A DNA stretch of 64,000 bases, taken from Rhizobacter sp964253025. GTDB lineage: Bacteria; Pseudomonadota; Gammaproteobacteria; Burkholderiales; Burkholderiaceae_C. Shown in pieces: positions 53,188-61,163 of this stretch. The stretch covers positions 2,542,001 through 2,606,000 of the forward strand of contig NZ_CAXUQC020000001.1 of NCBI RefSeq assembly GCF_964253025.1, given 5' to 3'. Every line of letters starts with the position of its first letter. Within the stretch, counting starts at the first letter, position 1. Made by a program: the position numbers and the translations under genes. The notes under the pieces were generated by a model. The model saw only the letters and a program-made list of their open reading frames with translations, had not been told where the DNA came from and searched no databases.

Positions 53188-53493
53188 TCACCCGCGCTGG
53201 CGCGTGAGGTAGCGCCACACGAAGCCGGGAAAGGCCAGGGTCAGAAAAAGGAAAGCCATCGCGGCGTAGAACTCCCAGCCCTGCGCATGCAACTGGCCCA
53301 AGCGGGATTCGAGCGCCATGCCCAGGCCCAGGGTCAGCCCGCAACCCACGAAAAGCTCCAGCAGCCGAACCAACCAGTGCTTGCGCCCCGTGGCCCGCGG
53401 GCCCACCACCGCGATGCGTTCATTGACGAACGGCAGGTTCGCCATCACCACGGCGACGGCGAGCACCAGGGCGATGTCCGCGGACGCGTTCAT
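53188..53493 (-). CDS. DUF2818 membrane protein
   Basis: A 101-residue protein with three hydrophobic helices (about 5-25, 42-62, 75-95) and the ERIAVVGPRATGRKHWLVRL loop. It follows nuoN after 10 bases, a position conserved in Burkholderiales, which makes it a candidate accessory protein of complex I. No function is established. Confidence 0.85.
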   Translation of the reverse strand: MNASADIALVLAVAVVMANLPFVNERIAVVGPRATGRKHWLVRLLELFVGCGLTLGLGMALESRLGQLHAQGWEFYAAMAFLFLTLAFPGFVWRYLTRQRG

Positions 53494-53503
53494 CCGAGGG
53501 AAC

Positions 53504-54982
53504 TCAGCTCTTCAGCGCGTTGACGATGGCGCCCGCGCACAAGGCCATCAGGCCGCTCGGCAGGATGCCGAACAGCAGCGCGGCAAACCCGTTCAGGGCC
53601 AGCACGGCCTTCACGTCCACCGGCGCCACGATGGGCGATGCGTCGGTCGGCTCGTCGAAGTACATCACCTTGACGAGGCGCAGGTAGTAATACGCGCCCA
53701 CGAGCGACAGCAGCACTGCCACCACGGCCAGCACGATGTAGCCCGTCACGTTCGTCGTGATGATGGCCTGCAGCACCGACAGCTTGGCGTAGAAGCCCAC
53801 CGTCGGCGGAATGCCCGCCAGCGAGAACATGAAGATCGCCATCACGCCGGCGAAGAGCGGGCTGCGCTTGGCGAGGCCCTTGAAGTCGTCGATCTGTTCC
53901 GCCTCGAACCCGCGACGCGACAACAGCAGGATCAACCCGAAGGTGCCGAGCGTCGTGAACACATAGGTGACGATGTAGAACACCGCCGAGCCATAGCCGT
54001 TGGCCGCCGACAAGGTGTTATTCGCAATGACCGTGGGCGCGAAGCCGAGCAGCACGAAGCCGATGTTGCTGATCGTCGAGTACGCCAGCATTCGCTTCAG
54101 GTTGGTCTGGGCGATTGCCACCAGGTTGCCGATGAGCATCGAGCCCACCGACAGCAGGATGATCATCTGCTGCCAGTCCGCGGCCAGGCCGAGCAGGCCT
54201 TCGACCAGCAGCCGGAACATCATCGCGAAGGCGGCCAGCTTCGGCGCGCCGGCGACCAGCAGGGTCACGGCCGTGGGGGCACCGTGGTACACGTCGGGCA
54301 CCCACATGTGGAACGGCACCGCACCCAGCTTGAAGGCCACGCCCGACACGACGAACACCAGGCCGAGCGCGAGCACGGCAGGGTTGATCTGGCCGGTGAC
54401 GATGGCGTCGAACACGCGCGGAATCTCGAGGGATCCGGTAGCGCCATACATCATCGACAGGCCGTACAGCAGGAAACCGCTCGCGAGCGCGCCCAGGACG
54501 AAGTACTTCATGGCCGCTTCGGTGGCAGGCGCATGGTCGCGACGGAGCGCGATCAGGGCGTACAGGGACAGCGACATCAGCTCGAGGCCGAGGTACATCA
54601 CCAGGAAGTTGTTCGCCGAGACCATCACGCTGATGCCCAGCATCGAGAACAGGCTCAGGGTGAACAGCTCGCCCTTGAGCATGTCACGCTCACCGGCATA
54701 GGGGCGTGCATAGACCAGCGACACCATCGTGCACAGGGCGGCGAAGAAGGCCAGCAGGTGCCCGAGGGAGTCGCTCACCACCATGCCCTGCATGGCGTAG
54801 ATGGCATCCATGTCGAGGTATGCGAAGTGCATCCCGGCCACCACGGCCAGGGTCAACTGCGTCAGGGCATAGGTCGTCGTGCGGCGCGGGCTCTTCACCC
54901 ACAGGTCGACCATGGACACCACGAGGGCCATGGACAGCAGCACGAGCTCGGGGTAGATCGCCAACCAGTTCATGTCGTTCAT
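53504..54982 (-). CDS. nuoN: NADH-quinone oxidoreductase subunit N
   Basis: A 492-residue antiporter-like proton channel of complex I with about 14 membrane helices. Conserved lysines and AGIPPTVGFYAKLSVLQA, plus MSLSLYALIALRRD and FLLYGLSMMYGATGSLE identify NuoN. 21 bases after nuoM. Full length. Confidence 0.96.
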   Translation of the reverse strand: MNDMNWLAIYPELVLLSMALVVSMVDLWVKSPRRTTTYALTQLTLAVVAGMHFAYLDMDAIYAMQGMVVSDSLGHLLAFFAALCTMVSLVYARPYAGERDMLKGELFTLSLFSMLGISVMVSANNFLVMYLGLELMSLSLYALIALRRDHAPATEAAMKYFVLGALASGFLLYGLSMMYGATGSLEIPRVFDAIVTGQINPAVLALGLVFVVSGVAFKLGAVPFHMWVPDVYHGAPTAVTLLVAGAPKLAAFAMMFRLLVEGLLGLAADWQQMIILLSVGSMLIGNLVAIAQTNLKRMLAYSTISNIGFVLLGFAPTVIANNTLSAANGYGSAVFYIVTYVFTTLGTFGLILLLSRRGFEAEQIDDFKGLAKRSPLFAGVMAIFMFSLAGIPPTVGFYAKLSVLQAIITTNVTGYIVLAVVAVLLSLVGAYYYLRLVKVMYFDEPTDASPIVAPVDVKAVLALNGFAALLFGILPSGLMALCAGAIVNALKS

Positions 54983-55003
54983 TGTTTCGTTCCCGAGGCC
55001 TGA

Positions 55004-56497
55004 TCAGTTCAACTTCGAGACGGCCACGTGGCGGAGCAGCTCGGTGACGCTGGTGTGCATCACGTCCGTGAAGGGCTTGGGGTACACGCCCATCCACAGC
55101 ACGGCCACCGCCAGCACGGCGAGCATCAGGAACTCGCGGGCATTGATGTCCGACAAGGCGCGGACGTCATCGTTGGCGACCGGCCCGAAGTACACCCGCT
55201 TGATCATCCACAGGGTGTAGGCCGCACCGAAGATGAGGGCCGTGGCGGCGAGCGCGCCGAGCCAGAAGTTCATCTTCACCGTGCCGAGGATCACCATCCA
55301 CTCGCCCACGAAACCGGCGGTGGCGGGCAGGCCGCAGTTGGCCATGCCGAAGAACACGGCGAAGGCGGTGAACTTGGGCATGGTGTTGACCACGCCGCCG
55401 TAGCTTGCGATCTCGCGCGAGTGGACGCGGTCGTACAGCACGCCGATGCACAGGAACATGGCGCCGGACACGAAGCCGTGCGACACCATCTGCACCAGGG
55501 CACCCGATACGCCCAGTTCGTTGAAGACGAAGAAACCGAGGGTCACGAAGCCCATGTGGGCGATGGATGAGTACGCCACCAGCTTCTTCATGTCCTGCTG
55601 GACCAGGGCCACGAGACCGATGTAGATCACGGCGATCAGCGACAGCGCGATGATGAACCAGGCGTACTCATGGCTCGCGTCCGGGGCGATGGGCAGCGAG
55701 AAGCGCAGGAAGCCGTAGCCGCCGAGCTTCAGCATGATGGCCGCCAGCACGACCGAGCCGCCCGTGGGCGCCTCGACGTGGGCATCGGGCAGCCAGGTGT
55801 GCACCGGCCACATCGGCACCTTGACCGCGAAGGCCGCGAAGAAGGCGAAGAAGAGCAGCGTCTGCGCCGGCAACGACAGCGGGAGGTCGTGCCAGGTCTG
55901 GATGTCGAAGCTGCTGCCCGACTTGTAGTACAGGTAGATCAGCGCCACGAGCATCAGCAGCGAGCCCGCCAGCGTGTACAGGAAGAACTTGAAGGCCGCG
56001 TAGACCCGGCGCGGGCCGCCCCAGATGCCGATGATGATGTACATCGGGATCAGCGTGGCCTCGAAGAACACGTAGAACAGCAGGCCGTCCATCGCCGAGA
56101 AGACGCCGATCATCAGGCCCGACAGCACCAGGAAGGCGCCCATGTACTGGTTCACGCGGTCGGTGATGACCTCCCAGCCGGCAATCACCACGATGATGGT
56201 GATGAAGGCCGTCAGCAGCACGAACCACACCGAGATGCCGTCGATGCCCAGGTGGTAGTGCGCCTTGAAGCGCTCGATCCAGAACTCACGCTCGGGGTTG
56301 GCCGAGTTCTCGACGAACTGCATGGCCGCCGTGGTGGTGTCGAAGCCGGTGATGAGCGGCAAGGTGACGAGGAAACTGACGATGGCCGCAGCCAGCGCGA
56401 ACCAGCGCACCGCGCCCGCATAGCGGTCACGGCCGAAGGCCAGGAGCAGCACGCCGGCGAACACCGGCAGCCAGATGGCGAGACTCAACAAACCCAT
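55004..56497 (-). CDS. nuoM: NADH-quinone oxidoreductase subunit M
   Basis: A 497-residue antiporter-like subunit; WMVILGTVKMNFWLGALAAT, FKFFLYTLAGSLLMLVALIY and VPMWPVHTWLPDAHVEAPTG identify NuoM. The channel Glu in helix 5 and Lys in VKVPMWP are present. Lies between nuoL and nuoN with 21-base gaps. Confidence 0.96.
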   Translation of the reverse strand: MGLLSLAIWLPVFAGVLLLAFGRDRYAGAVRWFALAAAIVSFLVTLPLITGFDTTTAAMQFVENSANPEREFWIERFKAHYHLGIDGISVWFVLLTAFITIIVVIAGWEVITDRVNQYMGAFLVLSGLMIGVFSAMDGLLFYVFFEATLIPMYIIIGIWGGPRRVYAAFKFFLYTLAGSLLMLVALIYLYYKSGSSFDIQTWHDLPLSLPAQTLLFFAFFAAFAVKVPMWPVHTWLPDAHVEAPTGGSVVLAAIMLKLGGYGFLRFSLPIAPDASHEYAWFIIALSLIAVIYIGLVALVQQDMKKLVAYSSIAHMGFVTLGFFVFNELGVSGALVQMVSHGFVSGAMFLCIGVLYDRVHSREIASYGGVVNTMPKFTAFAVFFGMANCGLPATAGFVGEWMVILGTVKMNFWLGALAATALIFGAAYTLWMIKRVYFGPVANDDVRALSDINAREFLMLAVLAVAVLWMGVYPKPFTDVMHTSVTELLRHVAVSKLN

Positions 56498-56518
56498 GTT
56501 CTTGTTCTCCGTGACCGC

Positions 56519-58543
56519 TTACTGGCCCAGCGGGTTGCTGAGGTAGGGCCACAACTGCCAGGTCATGAGGCCGACGACGCCGAGGATCATGACGAGCGCA
56601 TACCAGTAGAGGTGGCCGGTCTGGACCAGGCGAACCACCGAGGCCAGGCCGCCCACGAGGCGTGCCGAGCCGTTGATCACCGCGCCGTCGATCAGGGCCG
56701 CATCGCCGCCCTTCCAGAGGCCGCGCCCCAGCAGGCGTGCACCAGCGGACAGCACGTTCTCATTGAACCAGTCGAAGTAGTACTTGTTCTCGAGGATGCG
56801 GTTGATGAAACCGGTGCGGGCCTTGATGGCGGCCGGGATCTCGGGCTTGACCATGTAGAAGACGTAGGCGAGGACCACACCGGCCAGGGCCAGCCAGAAC
56901 GGGGCGGTCTGGACGCCGTGGGTCGCCATCGCGACGGCACCGTGGAATGACGCCCCGAGCTCCTTCATTGCCGGGTGCAGATCGCTGTTGATGAAGATGG
57001 CATCCCGGAAGAAGTCGCCGTAGAGCATTTGCTTGATCGTCAGGCCGCCGATGAGCACCGAAGGAATCGCCAACAACACAAGCGGCAGCGTCACCACCCA
57101 CTTGGATTCATGCGGCGTGTGCGCATGGCCATGACCGTGGTCGTCGTGGTGGTCGTGCTCGCCCGGGAACGGCTTGTGGTGGAAGTGCTCCTTGCCGTGG
57201 AAGACGAGGAAGTACATCCGGAACGAGTAGAAGGCCGTCACGAACACCCCGGCCAGCACGGCGAAGTTGGCGAAGCCGGCGGCTGGCAGCGTGCTCAGGT
57301 GCACCGCCTCGATGATGCTGTCCTTCGAGTAGAAGCCCGAGAAGAACGGCGTGCCGATGAGCGCGAGCGAACCCAGGAGCGACGTGATCCAGGTGATCTT
57401 CATGTACTTGCGCAGGCCGCCCATGTTGCGGATGTCCTGGTCATGGTGCATGCCGATGATCACCGAGCCCGCCGCGAGGAACAGCAGGGCCTTGAAGAAG
57501 GCATGGGTCATCAGGTGGAACACCGCCACCGAGTAGGCCGAGGCACCGAGCGCCACCGTCATGTACCCGAGCTGCGACAGCGTCGAGTAGGCGACCACGC
57601 GCTTGATGTCGTTCTGGATGATGCCGAGGAAGCCCATGAAGAGCGCCGTGATGGAGCCGATCACGAGGATGAAGTTGAGCGCGGTGTCCGACAGCTCGAA
57701 CAGGGGCGACATGCGCGCCACCATGAAGATGCCGGCCGTCACCATGGTGGCGGCGTGGATCAGCGCGGAGATCGGGGTCGGGCCTTCCATGGAGTCCGGC
57801 AGCCAGACGTGCAGCGGGAACTGCGCGCTCTTGCCCATCGCGCCGATGAACAGGCAGATGCAGATCACCGTGATGAGCATCCAGTCGGTGCCGGGGAAGC
57901 CCAGCTTGGACAGCTCGTCCGCCTTGGCGAAGACCTCGGTGTAGCTGAGCGTGCCCGCGTAGGCGACGATCAGGCCGATGCCCAGGATGAAGCCGAAGTC
58001 GCCCACCCGGTTCACCAGGAAGGCCTTCATGTTGGCGAAGATGGCCGAGGGCTTCGTGTACCAGAAACCGATCAGCAGGTACGACACCAGGCCCACCGCT
58101 TCCCAGCCGAAGAAGAGCTGCAGCAGGTTGTTGCTCATGACCAGCATGAGCATCGAGAAGGTGAACAGCGAGATGTACGAGAAGAAGCGCTGGTAGCCGG
58201 CGTCTTCCTCCATGTAGCCGATGGTGTAGATGTGCACCATCAGCGACACGAAGGTCACCACGCACATCATCATGGCGGTGAGGCCGTCGACCATGAAGCC
58301 GACTTCCATCTTCAGGCCGCCGAGCACCATCCACTCGTAGATGGTGGCGTTGAAGCGGGCGCCGTTGATGACATCGTTGAGCGTCATCGCGGACAGCACG
58401 AAGGCAATGGCCACGCCCAGGATGGTGGCGATGTGCGAGCCGCGACGGCCCACGAGCTTGCCGAAGAAGCCGGCGATGACCGCACCGGCGAGCGGTGCCA
58501 GCGGCACCGCGAGCAACAGGTTCTGGTTGAGTTGTGCAGACAT
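56519..58543 (-). CDS. nuoL: NADH-quinone oxidoreductase subunit L
   Basis: A 674-residue antiporter-like subunit with the long lateral helix at its C-terminus. GKSAQFPLHVWLPDSMEGPT and FFSGFYSKDSIIEAVH are family marks. A His/Asp-rich segment (HFHHKPFPGEHDHHDDHGHG, near residue 450-470) sits between membrane helices and may bind metal. Starts 2 bases after nuoK. Confidence 0.96.
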   Translation of the reverse strand: MSAQLNQNLLLAVPLAPLAGAVIAGFFGKLVGRRGSHIATILGVAIAFVLSAMTLNDVINGARFNATIYEWMVLGGLKMEVGFMVDGLTAMMMCVVTFVSLMVHIYTIGYMEEDAGYQRFFSYISLFTFSMLMLVMSNNLLQLFFGWEAVGLVSYLLIGFWYTKPSAIFANMKAFLVNRVGDFGFILGIGLIVAYAGTLSYTEVFAKADELSKLGFPGTDWMLITVICICLFIGAMGKSAQFPLHVWLPDSMEGPTPISALIHAATMVTAGIFMVARMSPLFELSDTALNFILVIGSITALFMGFLGIIQNDIKRVVAYSTLSQLGYMTVALGASAYSVAVFHLMTHAFFKALLFLAAGSVIIGMHHDQDIRNMGGLRKYMKITWITSLLGSLALIGTPFFSGFYSKDSIIEAVHLSTLPAAGFANFAVLAGVFVTAFYSFRMYFLVFHGKEHFHHKPFPGEHDHHDDHGHGHAHTPHESKWVVTLPLVLLAIPSVLIGGLTIKQMLYGDFFRDAIFINSDLHPAMKELGASFHGAVAMATHGVQTAPFWLALAGVVLAYVFYMVKPEIPAAIKARTGFINRILENKYYFDWFNENVLSAGARLLGRGLWKGGDAALIDGAVINGSARLVGGLASVVRLVQTGHLYWYALVMILGVVGLMTWQLWPYLSNPLGQ

Positions 58544-58545
58544 GT

Positions 58546-58884
58546 TCAGCCCTTCAACTCGTCAAGTTCTTCGACACTGATGCTGGCCCGGTTGCGGAAG
58601 AGCACCACCAGGATGGCCAGACCGATTGCGGATTCGGCGGCCGCCACGGTGAGGATGAAGAAGACGAACACCTGTCCGGCCATGCGGTCGGCCACCGCAG
58701 GCAGGTAGTGCGAGAAGGCCACGAAGTTGAGGTTCACGGCGAGCAGCATGAGCTCGATCGCCATGAGCAGCACGATCAGGTTCTTGCGGTTGAGGAAGAT
58801 GCCGATCACCGACAGCGCGAACAGGATCGCGCCAACCGACAGGAAATGCCCGAGGGTGATCGGGCCCAAGGCCAGGCTGGTCAT
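58546..58884 (-). CDS. nuoK: NADH-quinone oxidoreductase subunit K
   Basis: A 112-residue, three-helix subunit; LMAIELMLLAVNLNFVAFSH carries the conserved membrane Glu. About 10 residues longer than typical NuoK, partly from an N-terminal extension TSLALGPI. Its ATG overlaps the nuoJ stop (ATGA). Confidence 0.95.
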   Translation of the reverse strand: MTSLALGPITLGHFLSVGAILFALSVIGIFLNRKNLIVLLMAIELMLLAVNLNFVAFSHYLPAVADRMAGQVFVFFILTVAAAESAIGLAILVVLFRNRASISVEELDELKG

Positions 58885-59528
58885 TTGGTTTCTCCGGCGG
58901 GCGGCTGGGCGGCATCGGGCACGGCAGGCGCCTCGACCACGGCGTCCATCTTGACCATACGCAGGCGGTCGCGCGCCTTGACGCGCACCTGCAGGGAGGG
59001 GTTCATCGACTTGGTGTCGCGGCGGGGGCGAAGCGTCAGCGCGATGGCGGCGATGATGGCAATCAGCAGCAGCACCGCAGCGAGCTGCAGCGGGTACAGG
59101 TACTGGGAGTAGATCTCGATGCCGAGCAGCTTGGTGTTGCCGAGGGCCACGTCGCGGGCTTCGGGCGCCGGCGCGTCGCTCAGACGGAAGCCACCCAGCA
59201 GCACGGCCGCCATCTCGAGCACGATGACCACGCCGACGAGCGCGGCCACCGGAAAGTGCTTCCAGAAGCCCTCACGCATGCCGTCGACATTGATGTCGAG
59301 CATCATCACGACAAAGAGGAACAGCACCATGACCGCCCCCACGTAGACGAGCACGAGCGAGATGGCGAGGAACTCGGCACGCAGCAGCATCCACACGCAG
59401 GCGGCGGACACGAACGCGAGCACGAGGAACAGCGCCGCATGAACGGGGCTGCGGGCCGTGATGACCCGGAAGGATGCCGCCAGCAGGATGGCGGAGAAGA
59501 TGTAGAAGAGCGCGGTGGTCATGTCCAT
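58881..59528 (-). CDS. nuoJ: NADH-quinone oxidoreductase subunit J
   Basis: A 215-residue membrane subunit with five helices; LSEVLVYVGAV-type motif appears as ISLVLVYVGAVMVLFLFVVMML. The C-terminal 45 residues are a soluble Arg/Pro-rich tail. ATG 59528 or the ATG two codons later (59522) could start it. Confidence 0.94.
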   Translation of the reverse strand: MDMTTALFYIFSAILLAASFRVITARSPVHAALFLVLAFVSAACVWMLLRAEFLAISLVLVYVGAVMVLFLFVVMMLDINVDGMREGFWKHFPVAALVGVVIVLEMAAVLLGGFRLSDAPAPEARDVALGNTKLLGIEIYSQYLYPLQLAAVLLLIAIIAAIALTLRPRRDTKSMNPSLQVRVKARDRLRMVKMDAVVEAPAVPDAAQPPAGETK

Positions 59529-59582
59529 GGGTTCGATGGCGCCGGGCGACCGCAGGGTCGCCGAGCCGCCGACCGGTGAGGG

Positions 59583-60080
59583 TCAGCGGTAGCGGGCGTC
59601 AGCCTCCTTGTTGGCGGCGATCTCGGCCTCGTAGCGGTCACCGACGGCCAGCAGCATGTCCTTCGTGAAGTACAGGTCGCCGCGCTTCTCGCCGTGGTAC
59701 TCGAGGATGTGGGTTTCGACGATGGAATCCACCGGGCAGCTTTCCTCGCAGAAGCCGCAGAAGATGCACTTGGTCAGGTCGATGTCGTAACGCGTGGTGC
59801 GGCGGCTGCCGTCGTCACGCACCTCGGACTCGATCGTGATGGCCAGCGCCGGGCACACTGCTTCGCACAGCTTGCAGGCGATGCACCGCTCTTCGCCGTT
59901 CTCGTAGCGACGCAGCGCGTGCAGGCCGCGGAAACGCGGGCTGAGCGGCGTCTTCTCTTCCGGGAACTGGATCGTGATGTTGCGCGAGAAGAAGTGCCGG
60001 CCGGTCAGGGCCAGGCCCTTGAACAGCTCGATGAGCAGGAAACTCGAAAAGAGGTCCTTGATGGAGGCAACTGCAGCCAT
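59583..60080 (-). CDS. nuoI: NADH-quinone oxidoreductase subunit I
   Basis: A 165-residue peripheral subunit holding clusters N6a and N6b: CIACKLCEAVCP (Cys66, 69, 72, 76) and CIFCGFCEESCP (Cys105, 108, 111, 115), all eight cysteines intact. Starts 5 bases after nuoH at MAAVASIKDLF. Confidence 0.96.
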   Translation of the reverse strand: MAAVASIKDLFSSFLLIELFKGLALTGRHFFSRNITIQFPEEKTPLSPRFRGLHALRRYENGEERCIACKLCEAVCPALAITIESEVRDDGSRRTTRYDIDLTKCIFCGFCEESCPVDSIVETHILEYHGEKRGDLYFTKDMLLAVGDRYEAEIAANKEADARYR

Positions 60081-60085
60081 GGGTA

Positions 60086-61150
60086 TCACTTCCAGATGTT
60101 GTACGGCGACTGGATCCAGAGACCCACCACCAGCAGCCACACCAGCGTGACCGGAATGAAGATCTTCCAGCCGAGCCGCATGATCTGGTCATAGCGGAAG
60201 CGCGGGAACGAAGCGCGCACCCAGAGGAAGACGGTCACGACGACGAACGTCTTGATGCCGAGCCAGATCCAGCCCGGAATCATGTTGAACGGCGCCACGT
60301 CGAAAGGCGGCAGCCACCCGCCGAGGAAGAGCGTCGCGGTGATGATCGACACCAGGATCATGTTGGCGTACTCGGCCAGGAAGAACATGGCGAAGGCCAT
60401 GCCCGAGTACTCGATCATGTGACCGGCCACGATTTCCGATTCACCCTCGACGACGTCGAAGGGATGGCGGTTGGTTTCAGCCAGGCCCGAGATGAAGAAC
60501 ACCACGAAGATGGGCAGCAGCGGCAGCCAGTTCCACGAGAGCATGGTGAGGCCCATCTCGGCGAAGGTGCCGCGGCCCTGCTGCAGCACGATCTCGGACA
60601 TGTTCAAGGTGCCCGACACCATCAGCACCACGACCATGCAGAAGCCCATGGCGATCTCGTAGCTGACCATCTGCGCCGAGGCCCGCAGCGCGCCGAGGAA
60701 GGCGTACTTCGAGTTGGAAGCCCAGCCGGCGATGATGACGCCGTAGACTTCCATCGACGTGATGGCCAGCAGGAGCAACAGGCCGGCGTTGACGTCCGCG
60801 AGCACGACCTCCGGGCCGAACGGCACCACCGCCCAGGCGGCGAGTGCCGGCATGATGGTCATCACGGGGCCGAGCAGGAAGAGGCTCTTGTTGGCCGCCG
60901 TCGGCATGATGATCTCCTTGAAGATCAGCTTGACGGCGTCGGCGATGGGGGTGAGCAGGCCGAGCGGGCCCACGCGGTTCGGGCCCGGACGGATCTGGGT
61001 CCAGCCGATGGCCTTGCGCTCCCACAGCGTGAGGTAGGCCACGCAGATCATGAGCGGTGCGACCACCGCGATGATCTTGACGAGCGTCCACACGACAGGC
61101 CAGGCGCCGCCCAGCATGCCGCTACCGTAGGTGGTGATCGAGTCGAGCAT
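60086..61150 (-). CDS. nuoH: NADH-quinone oxidoreductase subunit H
   Basis: A 354-residue membrane subunit forming the quinone chamber; ERKAIGWTQIRPGPNRVGP (about 44-62) and AETNRHPFDVVEGESEIVAG are signatures, with the Glu-rich quinone-site loop intact. Confidence 0.96.
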   Translation of the reverse strand: MLDSITTYGSGMLGGAWPVVWTLVKIIAVVAPLMICVAYLTLWERKAIGWTQIRPGPNRVGPLGLLTPIADAVKLIFKEIIMPTAANKSLFLLGPVMTIMPALAAWAVVPFGPEVVLADVNAGLLLLLAITSMEVYGVIIAGWASNSKYAFLGALRASAQMVSYEIAMGFCMVVVLMVSGTLNMSEIVLQQGRGTFAEMGLTMLSWNWLPLLPIFVVFFISGLAETNRHPFDVVEGESEIVAGHMIEYSGMAFAMFFLAEYANMILVSIITATLFLGGWLPPFDVAPFNMIPGWIWLGIKTFVVVTVFLWVRASFPRFRYDQIMRLGWKIFIPVTLVWLLVVGLWIQSPYNIWK

Positions 61151-61163
61151 GGTCAGGACGTCC

